7,920 bases of DNA, taken from NCBI GenBank assembly GCA_900769765.1, contig CAAGHW010000111.1:1-7920 (forward strand), written 5' to 3'. The position numbers and the translations under genes were made by a program. Positions 1-6,998 of the stretch are shown here, piece after piece. The notes under the pieces were generated by a model, which did not search any database, was not told where the DNA came from, and saw nothing but the letters and a program-made list of their open reading frames with translations. This DNA comes from Bacteroidaceae bacterium. Its GTDB lineage: Bacteria; Bacteroidota; Bacteroidia; Bacteroidales; Bacteroidaceae. Every line of letters starts with the position of its first letter. Within the stretch, counting starts at the first letter, position 1.

Positions 1-1401
1 AAGGCCGAGAACGGCGGTATCGCAGACGACCGATATATAACACGCCCGGAAGAGACCGACGGCATGAACAGCAATTTCACATCAACAGACATTCCTGTAA
101 ATCTATATTCTTCGTGGAACAGGAACGGTATATACGATGTCTTCTTTACACATGGCTACAATTTCGGCTTCTACCGCGAGAAATTAGCCGCAGACAGCAG
201 CGGTGTGGTAAAGGACTCCACCGTAAATGAATTTGTACGGGTGGCACGCATCACCCACGTCGCCGACGTGGAACACCACGAACACGAATTCATCAACCAC
301 CAACAGCTACCCAGCTACTACGCCGACGACTTTTTGCCTTACGATTCCACCGACTTGACGACAAGCCTTAAGGTAAAGAACCGTATAGCCCTATCTTTAT
401 GCGAGGGATTCAGCAAATATGCCTTTGCCGACATCACAGCCTTTGCTGAATACACATACGAGAAATATACCTTGCCCGACATAGACAAAGAGGGAAGAGA
501 GTTCATAAAGGACTACGGCGAGCATCTTCTATCGGTTGGAGGTTCCATATCAAGCAAGCATGGCAAGCATTTGAAATACGACATCAACGGTGAGGCTTCA
601 TTGATAGGAGAAGAGTTCGGGGCTTTCTCGGTTGATGGAGAGGTCATATTCGACTTCAAGATAAAGAAAAGAGATATGCAACTGAAAGCAAAGGCTTTCA
701 TAAAGAACAACCGCCCGTCGTTCTACTACCGTCACTATCATTCGGAACATTTCTGGTGGGACAACGACTTGAACAAAGAGTTCAAGACACGAGTTGTTGG
801 AACATTCGAGATACCGTCGTGGAGAACAAGGATAAGCGCTGGATTCGAGAATGTAAAGAACTACACATATATAGCTAACGAATCACAGCCATCGGGCGCT
901 GTCGGCAAATACTTGTGGAGGCTTAAAGTGCGTCAGGATAATTCAAACATCCAGATATTCTCGGCAACGCTCAACCAGGATTTCAAGGTGGGAATATTCA
1001 ACCTGAACACAGAGGTGACATACCAGCACAGCAGCAACAAGGATATATTGCCGTTGCCGATGATAAACGCATACGCGAACTTCTTCCTGAAATTCAGGAT
1101 AGCCAAAGTCCTGCATACCGAGATTGGCACTGATGCCAGATACTTTACAAAATACTATGCTCCGGACTATTCACCGGCACTCGGACAGTTTGTACAACAG
1201 AATCAAGAAAACAAAATAGCGATAGGTAACTATCCGTTGGCGAGCGTATATGCCAATTTCCTATTGAAGCAGGCACGTTTCTATGTAAAATATTACCATT
1301 TCAACAAAGGGCTTGGCAACAGACAATATTTTCTGGCACCTCACTACCCTATGAGTCCGGCAATATTCTGCTTAGGCATTTCATGGAATTTCTACAATTA
1401 A
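1..1401 (+). CDS. Putative outer-membrane porin (Porin_10-like), C-terminal part; 5' end outside window
   Basis: The frame is open from the first base, so the gene begins upstream of the window. The ATG at 64 is internal, because the residues before it (GGIADDRYITRPEE) continue the family pattern. The 466 residues present are rich in alternating aromatic/polar strands such as FFTHGYNFGFYRE, SFYYRHYHSEHFWW and ARFYVKYYHFNKG, and the protein ends in GISWNFYN, as expected of a large outer-membrane beta-barrel. The stretch 'DDRYIT...DIPVNLYSSWNR...THGYNFGFYRE' resembles what I recall of the Bacteroidetes 'putative porin' family. Members are usually around 650-700 residues, so roughly the N-terminal third, including the signal peptide, is probably missing. 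The inferred role is passive or substrate-specific diffusion across the outer membrane; the substrate is unknown. The next gene starts 13 bases downstream on the same strand, suggesting co-transcription. Family assignment is fairly sure; specific function is not. Confidence 0.8.
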   Translation, partial: KAENGGIADDRYITRPEETDGMNSNFTSTDIPVNLYSSWNRNGIYDVFFTHGYNFGFYREKLAADSSGVVKDSTVNEFVRVARITHVADVEHHEHEFINHQQLPSYYADDFLPYDSTDLTTSLKVKNRIALSLCEGFSKYAFADITAFAEYTYEKYTLPDIDKEGREFIKDYGEHLLSVGGSISSKHGKHLKYDINGEASLIGEEFGAFSVDGEVIFDFKIKKRDMQLKAKAFIKNNRPSFYYRHYHSEHFWWDNDLNKEFKTRVVGTFEIPSWRTRISAGFENVKNYTYIANESQPSGAVGKYLWRLKVRQDNSNIQIFSATLNQDFKVGIFNLNTEVTYQHSSNKDILPLPMINAYANFFLKFRIAKVLHTEIGTDARYFTKYYAPDYSPALGQFVQQNQENKIAIGNYPLASVYANFLLKQARFYVKYYHFNKGLGNRQYFLAPHYPMSPAIFCLGISWNFYN

Positions 1402-1414
1402 AACATTAAAGTTT

Positions 1415-2386
1415 ATGATAAAATGGGGGTTCATTGGTTGTGGTGAAGCCACAGAGAAGAAAAGCGGCCCGGCCTTTCCATTGGTAAAGGATTCTGAGGT
1501 TGTTGCAGTAATGGGACGCGACAAGGATAGGACAAGGGACTACGCCAAACGTCATAACATAACACATTGGTACACCGATGCACAGGCTCTCATCGACGAC
1601 CCCGAAGTGAACGCGGTATATATAGCCACTCCGCCATCTTCACATGCCACATACGCCATAATGGCCATGAAAGCCGGCAAACCTGTATATGTAGAGAAAC
1701 CGCTTGCAGCAAGCTACGAGGACTGCACACGCATAAACCGCATATCACGCGAAACAGGAGTCCCTTGTTTTGTGGCATATTATCGTCGCTATCTCCCCTA
1801 TTTCATAAAGGTAAAGGAGCTATTGCCACAAATAGGCAATGTGCTGAATGTACAGATACGTTTTGCTGTACCTCCACGCGACCTCGACTATAACCGCAAC
1901 AACCTGCCGTGGCGAGTAATGCCAGACATTGCCGGAGGAGGCTATTTCTATGACCTCGCTCCACATCAGTTAGACCTGTTACAGGACATGTTCGGCTGCA
2001 TATTGCACGCCGAAGGATATGCCACAAACCGCGGCGGACTGTATAAAGTAGAGGACACCGTAAGTGCCTGTTTCAAATTCGACTCCGGCATACCGGGGTC
2101 AGGATCATGGTGCTTTGTTTCGGACGAGTCATCAAAAGAGGATCACATCGAGATTTTCGGCAGCAAGGGATGTCTCAAATTTTCAGTATTCACATTCGAG
2201 CCTATCGAATTGCGCAACGCCGAAGGAACAAGACATTTCAACATCCCCAACCCACCGTATGTACAACTGCCACTGATAAGGAACATTGTTGAACATTTGC
2301 AGGGCAAAGGTAATTGCAGATGCGACAGCATAAGTGCCACACCTACAAATTGGGTCCTCGATAAGATTTTAGGAAAAATATTATAA
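1415..2386 (+). CDS. Gfo/Idh/MocA family NAD(P)-dependent oxidoreductase
   Basis: This complete 323-residue protein has the usual length for the family. The N-terminal Rossmann fold opens with WGFIGCGEATEKKSGPAF (residues 4-21, G-x-G-type dinucleotide loop), followed by VVAVMGRD at the end of the second strand. The hallmark EKP motif is at 94-96, with K95 the expected catalytic lysine. The C-terminal alpha/beta domain carries DIAGGGYFYDLAPHQLD (171-187), in which D180 and H184 match the Asp/His pair of inositol-dehydrogenase-like enzymes, and a later EIFGSKGCLKFS strand typical of the family. The likely reaction is cytoplasmic oxidation or reduction of a sugar or polyol hydroxyl using NAD(P). 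The substrate cannot be read from the sequence. The ATG at 1415 lies 13 bases after the porin stop, with an A-rich leader and no Shine-Dalgarno sequence. It faces a convergent gene downstream. The family call is secure. Confidence 0.93.
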   Translation: MIKWGFIGCGEATEKKSGPAFPLVKDSEVVAVMGRDKDRTRDYAKRHNITHWYTDAQALIDDPEVNAVYIATPPSSHATYAIMAMKAGKPVYVEKPLAASYEDCTRINRISRETGVPCFVAYYRRYLPYFIKVKELLPQIGNVLNVQIRFAVPPRDLDYNRNNLPWRVMPDIAGGGYFYDLAPHQLDLLQDMFGCILHAEGYATNRGGLYKVEDTVSACFKFDSGIPGSGSWCFVSDESSKEDHIEIFGSKGCLKFSVFTFEPIELRNAEGTRHFNIPNPPYVQLPLIRNIVEHLQGKGNCRCDSISATPTNWVLDKILGKIL

Positions 2387-2449
2387 CTCTTTACAAGACT
2401 GTGACAGCATAGGCGCAGGAACAATCTCTGTCGCACATGAAATCTCCTA

Positions 2450-4057
2450 TCAGAAACGGATTCCCACGCCGGCCATTATAGTGTGTCCGGTAGTTTTCAC
2501 TTTAGCCGCAGGATTCACGAATTCCATATCATAAAAAGGATAGAAATCGGACTTCTGTGTCTGATACATATAAGCCAAATCGAAATAGAACGATTTAATG
2601 ACCATACCGAAACCGGCTGTAAAGATATTCTTTGAGTACTTATTCACAAACTCTGTTGAGGTATCTACAAGTACAGCATTGTCCATGCACTTATATGCAT
2701 CGTTCCTAAACGGCGAAGAAACAAAGTTGTATCCGACACGTACTGATGACGATACCTTATCAAACCCTGCACCCTTCATCAATTTATTCAAAGAGAATTC
2801 CGCTCCCAGACGCACAGTGTGCTGTGCTTTCAGATTATACGATATCTCCTCATTCTGTGCAAGATCTATATCATTTCCTTCAGTAAATGATGTCGAAGCC
2901 ACATCGGAATATTCATACTCGGCATTCACAGCCAAGAAATTCCCGAAGGTATATGACATGGCAGCACCGAATTTCCAAGGAGTCCTTAGGCTATATGAGA
3001 CATATACTTTATCTCCATAACAGTCCTCGCTTTCCGTAGCAAAGTAATCATCATTGGGTTGAGGTCCATCTATTGAAGCCGAATAGCTGTCCGTGAGTTT
3101 ATACAGCACAGGACTGTGCAAGAATGCCGCTACTTTGAAAGGGGAATATTTGAACGGACGGAATATTGCACCGAGTTTAAAGTCCCAGCCGGAACCGCTG
3201 AGCTTATAATTATTCTCCAAAGCGTATATACCGTTTGCATCAGTAGTTTCATAATAATAAGAATATCTCGAATAATCAAGTCTGTAATATCCAAGAGTTA
3301 CACCCAAATAAAACCTGTCATTGATGTTTGCCGATATATTCATATCAAAGACATCCAATCCGCCTCTTGTTTCACTATAATAACCTAATCGTGTAGGCTC
3401 ATGTATCAGATAATACTTGTCAGGTGATTTATCATCGGGATATAACAGGAAGTTACCTTTATCGTCGTACAAATCGACACCTGCAGCAAGCAAAGCAAGC
3501 CAATTGTAATTAAAGTCACGAAACATCTCCTTGCTCATATCCTGGATGTTCATATTCTGGATGTCAAACGGATTCCGCCAATACATATAGTCTATCGCAT
3601 ATTGTTGAGAAAAGCCATTGGCTGCACCTGCCATCTCAAAATTACTGTTATAATTTGCCTTCCTGCGGAAATTCACACCAAAATTCAAATATTTGACAGG
3701 AGAGTCGTCCAAGTCATAGGCAAGCACCAAACCTATATTACTCAAATCCAAGCCGTCGAATTTTGATGTTATGGCGGAATTCTCATATTCCGATCTGTTT
3801 TTTACAATACCATACACACCGCTCAGGTTAACATCGGAAGAACGGTATATCGCCGTTCCGGCAGGATTGACACCCATAACAGACAAATCACCGCCTAACG
3901 CACCCATAGAACCGCCCATAGAGACAAAGCGGGCCGTACCGGAAGGAGCATTGTCGAACAGATCCGAAATGTTATACATGTTCTGCGAAACTGCAACAAA
4001 TGGTAAGAGAGAGAATATTATATATATAAACCGTTTCATAGATATTGTGTTTTTCAT
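2450..4057 (-). CDS. FadL/OmpP1-like outer-membrane beta-barrel protein (often annotated 'hemin receptor')
   Basis: This is a 535-residue secreted protein. If translation starts at the second Met (codon 7, base 4039), the signal peptide is cleaner: MKRF, a hydrophobic core IYIIFSLLPFVAVS, then mature Gln. The first Met at 4057 adds only MKNTIS, so both starts are possible and I slightly prefer the second. The N-terminal part holds GTARFVSMGGSMGALGGDLSVM (about 40-61) and then the NPAG motif (64-67), the signature region of FadL/OmpP1 transporters, where it forms part of the hatch. The rest alternates aromatic and polar residues in barrel strands (LGYYRLDYSRYSYYYE, RVGYNFVSSPF, FYFDLAYMYQTQKSDFYPF), and the protein ends in GHTIMAGVGIRF, a good C-terminal beta-signal with terminal Phe. 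Known family members carry hydrophobic molecules across the outer membrane; the ligand here is unknown, and the common 'hemin receptor' label is weakly based. It lies 20 bases behind the upstream gene and is probably co-transcribed with it. Confidence 0.85.
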   Translation of the reverse strand: MKNTISMKRFIYIIFSLLPFVAVSQNMYNISDLFDNAPSGTARFVSMGGSMGALGGDLSVMGVNPAGTAIYRSSDVNLSGVYGIVKNRSEYENSAITSKFDGLDLSNIGLVLAYDLDDSPVKYLNFGVNFRRKANYNSNFEMAGAANGFSQQYAIDYMYWRNPFDIQNMNIQDMSKEMFRDFNYNWLALLAAGVDLYDDKGNFLLYPDDKSPDKYYLIHEPTRLGYYSETRGGLDVFDMNISANINDRFYLGVTLGYYRLDYSRYSYYYETTDANGIYALENNYKLSGSGWDFKLGAIFRPFKYSPFKVAAFLHSPVLYKLTDSYSASIDGPQPNDDYFATESEDCYGDKVYVSYSLRTPWKFGAAMSYTFGNFLAVNAEYEYSDVASTSFTEGNDIDLAQNEEISYNLKAQHTVRLGAEFSLNKLMKGAGFDKVSSSVRVGYNFVSSPFRNDAYKCMDNAVLVDTSTEFVNKYSKNIFTAGFGMVIKSFYFDLAYMYQTQKSDFYPFYDMEFVNPAAKVKTTGHTIMAGVGIRF

Positions 4058-4077
4058 AGTAATAGATTTTCATTTTA

Positions 4078-5235
4078 TCAGCGTCTTGCACCGCCTCTTG
4101 CGCCAAAGCCGCCACGCGAACTGTTTGTCCCGAAGCCTCCGACAGGATTTCCGCTTGACGAAGAGCTGCGCTGACGTGATACGCTCGTGCTGCTCGGGCG
4201 GTTATATTCACCCGAAGATGAACTGCTGCTACGGTATGAACTTCTGCTCTGGCTTGAGCTTGAAGATGTTGAGGTCTGCGGCCTGCGCTCACTGTTCGTA
4301 CGCATTCTCACCTCCTGACTCTTGCTGCCTCCACTTTGTCCTACAGAAGTGCCGCTTGATGTACGACGGGGCTGTTGAGGGCGCACAGCAGCACTACCGT
4401 TATTGACTGCTCCGCCATTTGTCACACGCTGTGGCTGCTGACGCTGTACAGCTGTTGAACGGACATCGTTACTACGGTTTACGGTATTGTTCCTTACACC
4501 CGAAGCGGTTGTATTCACACGGTTTGATGTCTGTACATTCTGTCCACCCGAAACACGACCATTACCGGTCCCAGGTCTAAGAGCCGAGTTCTCTCTTCTA
4601 ACACCATTATTCGTAGCGATACTGGTTCCTGCAACATTCCTTCCACCTTTATTCAAAGGAATATCCTTGTGCACCTTATGTGCCGGACGCCATGAGTTGT
4701 TTACGATATAAGAAGGACGGTATCCGCCATGAACATGGTGAGGATAATATCCGTTCCAATGATATGCAGGATGATAGTGATTGTATCCCCAGCAACCATA
4801 TCTCCAATAGGAGTTCGGATAATACCACGAATTCCAGCCCCAATAGTCATACGATGTTCTTGGCCAATAATATAAGGTATTGCTGTAAGTAGGATATATA
4901 TCAAGATAATATCCGTCATCATATACAATCCAATCGTTTATTCCGCAATTGTAGGTGAGTTCCCAATAGAGAGGGCTGCCTATATATCCGTTGTTTCTAA
5001 AACGCACGATACGCGTTGAATAACGATAATCTTCGTCATCATACCCATAATCATCGGTGTAATACGCCTCTTCGTCACACCACTCATCTTCGTCTTCAAT
5101 CAAGACAAGATTTTCTGTTTCAGTTACAGAGGCAACAACTTTTTTCTCCCTTGTAGGAACAAAGTATATGTCATCGTGCTGTGCAAACGACATCAGCGGA
5201 CTGGCAAGAAGAAGCAATAAAACAAACTTTTTCAT
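4078..5235 (-). CDS. Secreted low-complexity protein of unknown function (Tyr/Trp/His-rich centre, Ser/Arg-rich tail)
   Basis: I do not recognise a functional family for this 385-residue protein. A clear signal peptide (MKKFVLLLLLASPLMSFA, cleavage likely before Gln19) sends it out of the cytoplasm. There is no lipobox Cys. Residues about 47-70 are very acidic and Tyr-rich (EDEDEWCDEE, DDYGYDDEDY). Residues about 85-175 are strikingly aromatic, with repeated YW/WG/YY pairs and a His cluster (YNHYHPAYHW, YYPHHVHGGY). From about 195 to the end the protein is a disordered-looking tail rich in Asn, Gln, Arg and Ser, with Ser runs at 324-328, 336-341 and 357-361, ending in GGFGT..RGGFGARGGARR. Three cysteines (53, 97, 148) lie before the tail. 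Despite the odd composition there is one long open frame with a normal start, so it looks like a real gene. It is the first gene of a probable two-gene unit with the FadL-like barrel gene and has its own promoter candidate. A surface, envelope-structural or metal-binding role is possible but unproven. Confidence 0.8.
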   Translation of the reverse strand: MKKFVLLLLLASPLMSFAQHDDIYFVPTREKKVVASVTETENLVLIEDEDEWCDEEAYYTDDYGYDDEDYRYSTRIVRFRNNGYIGSPLYWELTYNCGINDWIVYDDGYYLDIYPTYSNTLYYWPRTSYDYWGWNSWYYPNSYWRYGCWGYNHYHPAYHWNGYYPHHVHGGYRPSYIVNNSWRPAHKVHKDIPLNKGGRNVAGTSIATNNGVRRENSALRPGTGNGRVSGGQNVQTSNRVNTTASGVRNNTVNRSNDVRSTAVQRQQPQRVTNGGAVNNGSAAVRPQQPRRTSSGTSVGQSGGSKSQEVRMRTNSERRPQTSTSSSSSQSRSSYRSSSSSSGEYNRPSSTSVSRQRSSSSSGNPVGGFGTNSSRGGFGARGGARR

Positions 5236-5276
5236 GGCTATATATCTTTTATTTTGTTCTCACACTTTTACACCTA

Positions 5277-5284
5277 CAAAATTA
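5277..5284 (-). promoter_or_regulatory. Bacteroides-type -7 promoter element for the 5235-2450 unit
   Basis: Read on the - strand, TAATTTTG is an exact match to the Bacteroidetes -7 consensus TAnnTTTG. The predicted transcription start is around 5270, leaving a leader of about 35 bases that is A-rich before the ATG (AACAAAATAAAAGATATATA) and has no Shine-Dalgarno sequence, as usual in this phylum. The -33 element is weak: the best candidate is a CTG at 5306-5308, 21 bases upstream, inside a T-rich stretch. Position between the ilv terminator and the next gene supports the call; the short motif alone could occur by chance. Confidence 0.55.
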
Positions 5285-5291
5285 GTGACAG

Positions 5292-5309
5292 AAAACAGGA
5301 AAAAACAGG
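5292..5309. repeat. Short direct repeat AAAACAGG x2, 10-base period
   Basis: AAAACAGG occurs at 5292-5299 and again at 5302-5309, exactly one helical turn apart, immediately upstream of the -7 element and overlapping the terminator U-tract. It could be a binding site for a regulator of the downstream gene pair, or simply a by-product of the A-rich terminator tract. No regulator can be named. Confidence 0.3.
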
Positions 5310-5341
5310 GAAAATCCCTACCGATACGAAGGATTTTCCCT
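5300..5341 (-). terminator. Intrinsic terminator of the ilv operon
   Basis: An 11-bp perfect inverted repeat pairs 5307-5317 (AGGGAAAATCC) with 5331-5341 (GGATTTTCCCT) around a 13-base loop. On the - strand the stem is followed by TG and then a run of six T (5300-5305), which is the layout of a rho-independent terminator. It begins 47 bases past the ilvC stop codon, so it should end the ilvB-ilvN-ilvC transcript and insulate the next gene. On the + strand no U-tract follows the stem, so it is not clearly bidirectional. Confidence 0.8.
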
Positions 5342-5388
5342 ATTTATATTATTGGCAGCCGTTACGCTACCGGTGTTTCAAGTAATAA

Positions 5389-6432
5389 TTACTTGTTCTC
5401 GGGACGCAACTGACGTACAACTGCACCAGCCTGCCACATCTCGCTCTCGCGCAAAGCCTTCAACTCCTCGTTGAGTTTCTCGCGATAGTCGGGCTGAGAG
5501 TTAGAGTCGATAGATCTCTGAGCCTCCTCACCGCACTTTACAGACTCATACAGCTTGTACATTACAGGCTTGATAGCATCGTGGAAAGGAGTCATCCAAT
5601 CGAGAGCACCACGCTGAGCTGTTGTAGAACAGTTTGCATACATCCAGTCCATACCCTTTGCAGCGAACAAAGGCATAAGTGACTGTGTAAGCTCTTCAAC
5701 AGTCTCGTTGAAAGCCTCAGAAGGAGTGTGACCGTTCTCGCGAAGAACCTCGTACTGTGCAAGCAACAAGCCCTGTACAGCACCCATGAGTGAACCGCGC
5801 TCACCTGTGAGGTCAGAAACAGCCTCACGCTGGAATGTTGTCTCGAACATATAACCAGAACCGATACCGATACCGAATGCCAATACACGGTCAAGAGCCT
5901 TGCCTGTAGCATCCTGGTGGATAGCGTAAGAAGCGTTCAAGCCACGACCCTCAACGAACATTGTACGCAAAGATGTACCTGAACCCTTAGGAGCAACCAT
6001 GATAACGTCAACGTCTGCAGGAGGAACGATACCTGTTCTGTCGCTCCAGTTGATACCGAAGCCGTGTGAGAAGTAGAGAGCCTTACCTGTAGTGATAAAC
6101 TCCTTAACCTTTGGCCATACAGCAATCTGTGCAGCATCAGAAAGCAACATACAAACGATAGTACCGCGCTTTGCAGCCTCCTCGATAGAGAATAGAGTCT
6201 CACCAGGAACCCAACCGTCAGCAACAGCCTTATCGTATGTAGCACCCTCGCGCTGACCGACGATTACATTGAAACCATTGTCGCGCAAGTTGCAAGCCTG
6301 ACCCGGGCCCTGTACACCATAGCCAAGAACTGCAATAACCTCGTCTTTCAAAATCTCACGAGCCTTCTCAAGAGAAAACTCCTGTGAAGTAACCACCTTT
6401 TCGATTACTCCACCAAAATTCATTTCTGCCAT
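5389..6432 (-). CDS. ilvC: Ketol-acid reductoisomerase (class I)
   Basis: This enzyme performs the Mg2+-dependent alkyl migration and NAD(P)H reduction of 2-acetolactate and 2-aceto-2-hydroxybutyrate in cytoplasmic valine/leucine/isoleucine synthesis. The 347-residue length fits class I (short) enzymes. The N-terminal Rossmann domain has VLGYGVQGPGQ (35-45) and the cofactor-specificity loop around GQREGATYDKA (59-69). Catalytic residues are in place: H123 in FSHGFG, K149 in VAPKGSG, metal ligands D207 and E211 in DLTGERG, the E243/E247 pair in the C-terminal knotted domain, and S269 in NCSTTA. The start at 6432 is two bases past the ilvN stop, implying translational coupling; a second Met three codons later (6423) is an alternative. 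The leader is A/T-rich with no Shine-Dalgarno sequence. It is the last gene of the ilv run and is followed by a strong terminator. No defects are seen. Confidence 0.98.
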   Translation of the reverse strand: MAEMNFGGVIEKVVTSQEFSLEKAREILKDEVIAVLGYGVQGPGQACNLRDNGFNVIVGQREGATYDKAVADGWVPGETLFSIEEAAKRGTIVCMLLSDAAQIAVWPKVKEFITTGKALYFSHGFGINWSDRTGIVPPADVDVIMVAPKGSGTSLRTMFVEGRGLNASYAIHQDATGKALDRVLAFGIGIGSGYMFETTFQREAVSDLTGERGSLMGAVQGLLLAQYEVLRENGHTPSEAFNETVEELTQSLMPLFAAKGMDWMYANCSTTAQRGALDWMTPFHDAIKPVMYKLYESVKCGEEAQRSIDSNSQPDYREKLNEELKALRESEMWQAGAVVRQLRPENK

Positions 6433-6434
6433 AA

Positions 6435-6992
6435 TTATTTATTATCTTTTGTTGGTTTTCTTTTATAGTCTTCATTAAAGAGCAATTCTGTAAGATTCTC
6501 TATGGAATCGCGCGGAACGGCAACACGTCCCGACTTCACGAACTGCAACATACACTGCTGTGCCACAAACTCGTTGTACAAATCGAGAATGACATCGGTA
6601 GAACCGGTCTTTTCCACTACGGTATAGTTGGCATTCATCTCTATAACATGTACACCATTGTGACGAATAAGCTTCGAAATCCTGGGATTCTCCATAATTT
6701 GGGGAGTGGAGAGTTTATAGAGAGCTACCTCCTGGAAGAATATCTCCTTATCGACATAATAGTCGGCCTTAAGGACATCGACCTTTTTCTCTATTCGTTT
6801 GGTTACCTTCTGGATAGAATCCTCCTCGCCCCAAAGGGTGATTGTATAACGGTGAACACCTTCAACCGACGATGACGAAGCCGTAATGGTATCTATATTC
6901 ATCATTCGGCGTGTAAACTCGGCTGTAACCTGATTCAACATACCGGCAATATTCTCGGTATATATGATGATTGTATATAATTTCTTCTCCAT
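6435..6992 (-). CDS. ilvN: Acetolactate (acetohydroxyacid) synthase small, regulatory subunit
   Basis: This 185-residue protein is the regulatory partner of the catalytic subunit encoded just upstream; in the family it raises activity and confers valine feedback inhibition. The N-terminal ACT domain (about residues 4-80) opens with LYTIIIYTENIAGMLNQVT and continues RRMMNIDTIT. Aligned by eye to E. coli IlvH, N14, G17 and N32 match the valine-site residues N11, G14 and N29. The C-terminal half (about 85-165) follows the second, ferredoxin-like IlvN/IlvH domain pattern (EVALYKLS, GSTDVILDLY, VKSGRVAVPRD). A short charged tail (YKRKPTKDNK) ends it. The start lies 6 bases after the ilvB stop and the stop lies 2 bases before ilvC. 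The length is slightly above the roughly 160 residues of the E. coli isozymes. I use ilvN for gene order; ilvH would be an equally valid name. Confidence 0.95.
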   Translation of the reverse strand: MEKKLYTIIIYTENIAGMLNQVTAEFTRRMMNIDTITASSSSVEGVHRYTITLWGEEDSIQKVTKRIEKKVDVLKADYYVDKEIFFQEVALYKLSTPQIMENPRISKLIRHNGVHVIEMNANYTVVEKTGSTDVILDLYNEFVAQQCMLQFVKSGRVAVPRDSIENLTELLFNEDYKRKPTKDNK

Positions 6993-6998
6993 AGTAAC

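Noticed and set aside
2143..2436. 97-codon open frame on the - strand at the end of the oxidoreductase gene
   Set aside because: It lies almost wholly antisense to a conserved coding sequence, has no recognisable domain, and no promoter match was seen.
2400..2437. Possible hairpin in the 63-base convergent junction (TGTGACAG against CTGTCGCACA)
   Set aside because: The stem has only 8 pairs with a 2-base bulge and a 20-base loop, and no T-run follows on either strand, so I do not call it a terminator.
4080..4345. Ser-rich coding stretch as a DNA tandem repeat
   Set aside because: The Ser runs use mixed codons and no unit repeats exactly, so this is protein low complexity rather than a nucleotide repeat or slippage tract.
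3771..4406. Long open frame on the + strand (211 codons)
   Set aside because: It runs antisense across the junction of two well-supported - strand genes, shows no family pattern or signal peptide, and its openness is explained by the Ser/Arg-rich codons of the opposite gene.
5168..5413. 81-codon + strand frame through the ilvC/secreted-protein intergenic region
   Set aside because: It covers the terminator and promoter of the opposite strand, and its product looks random with no start context.
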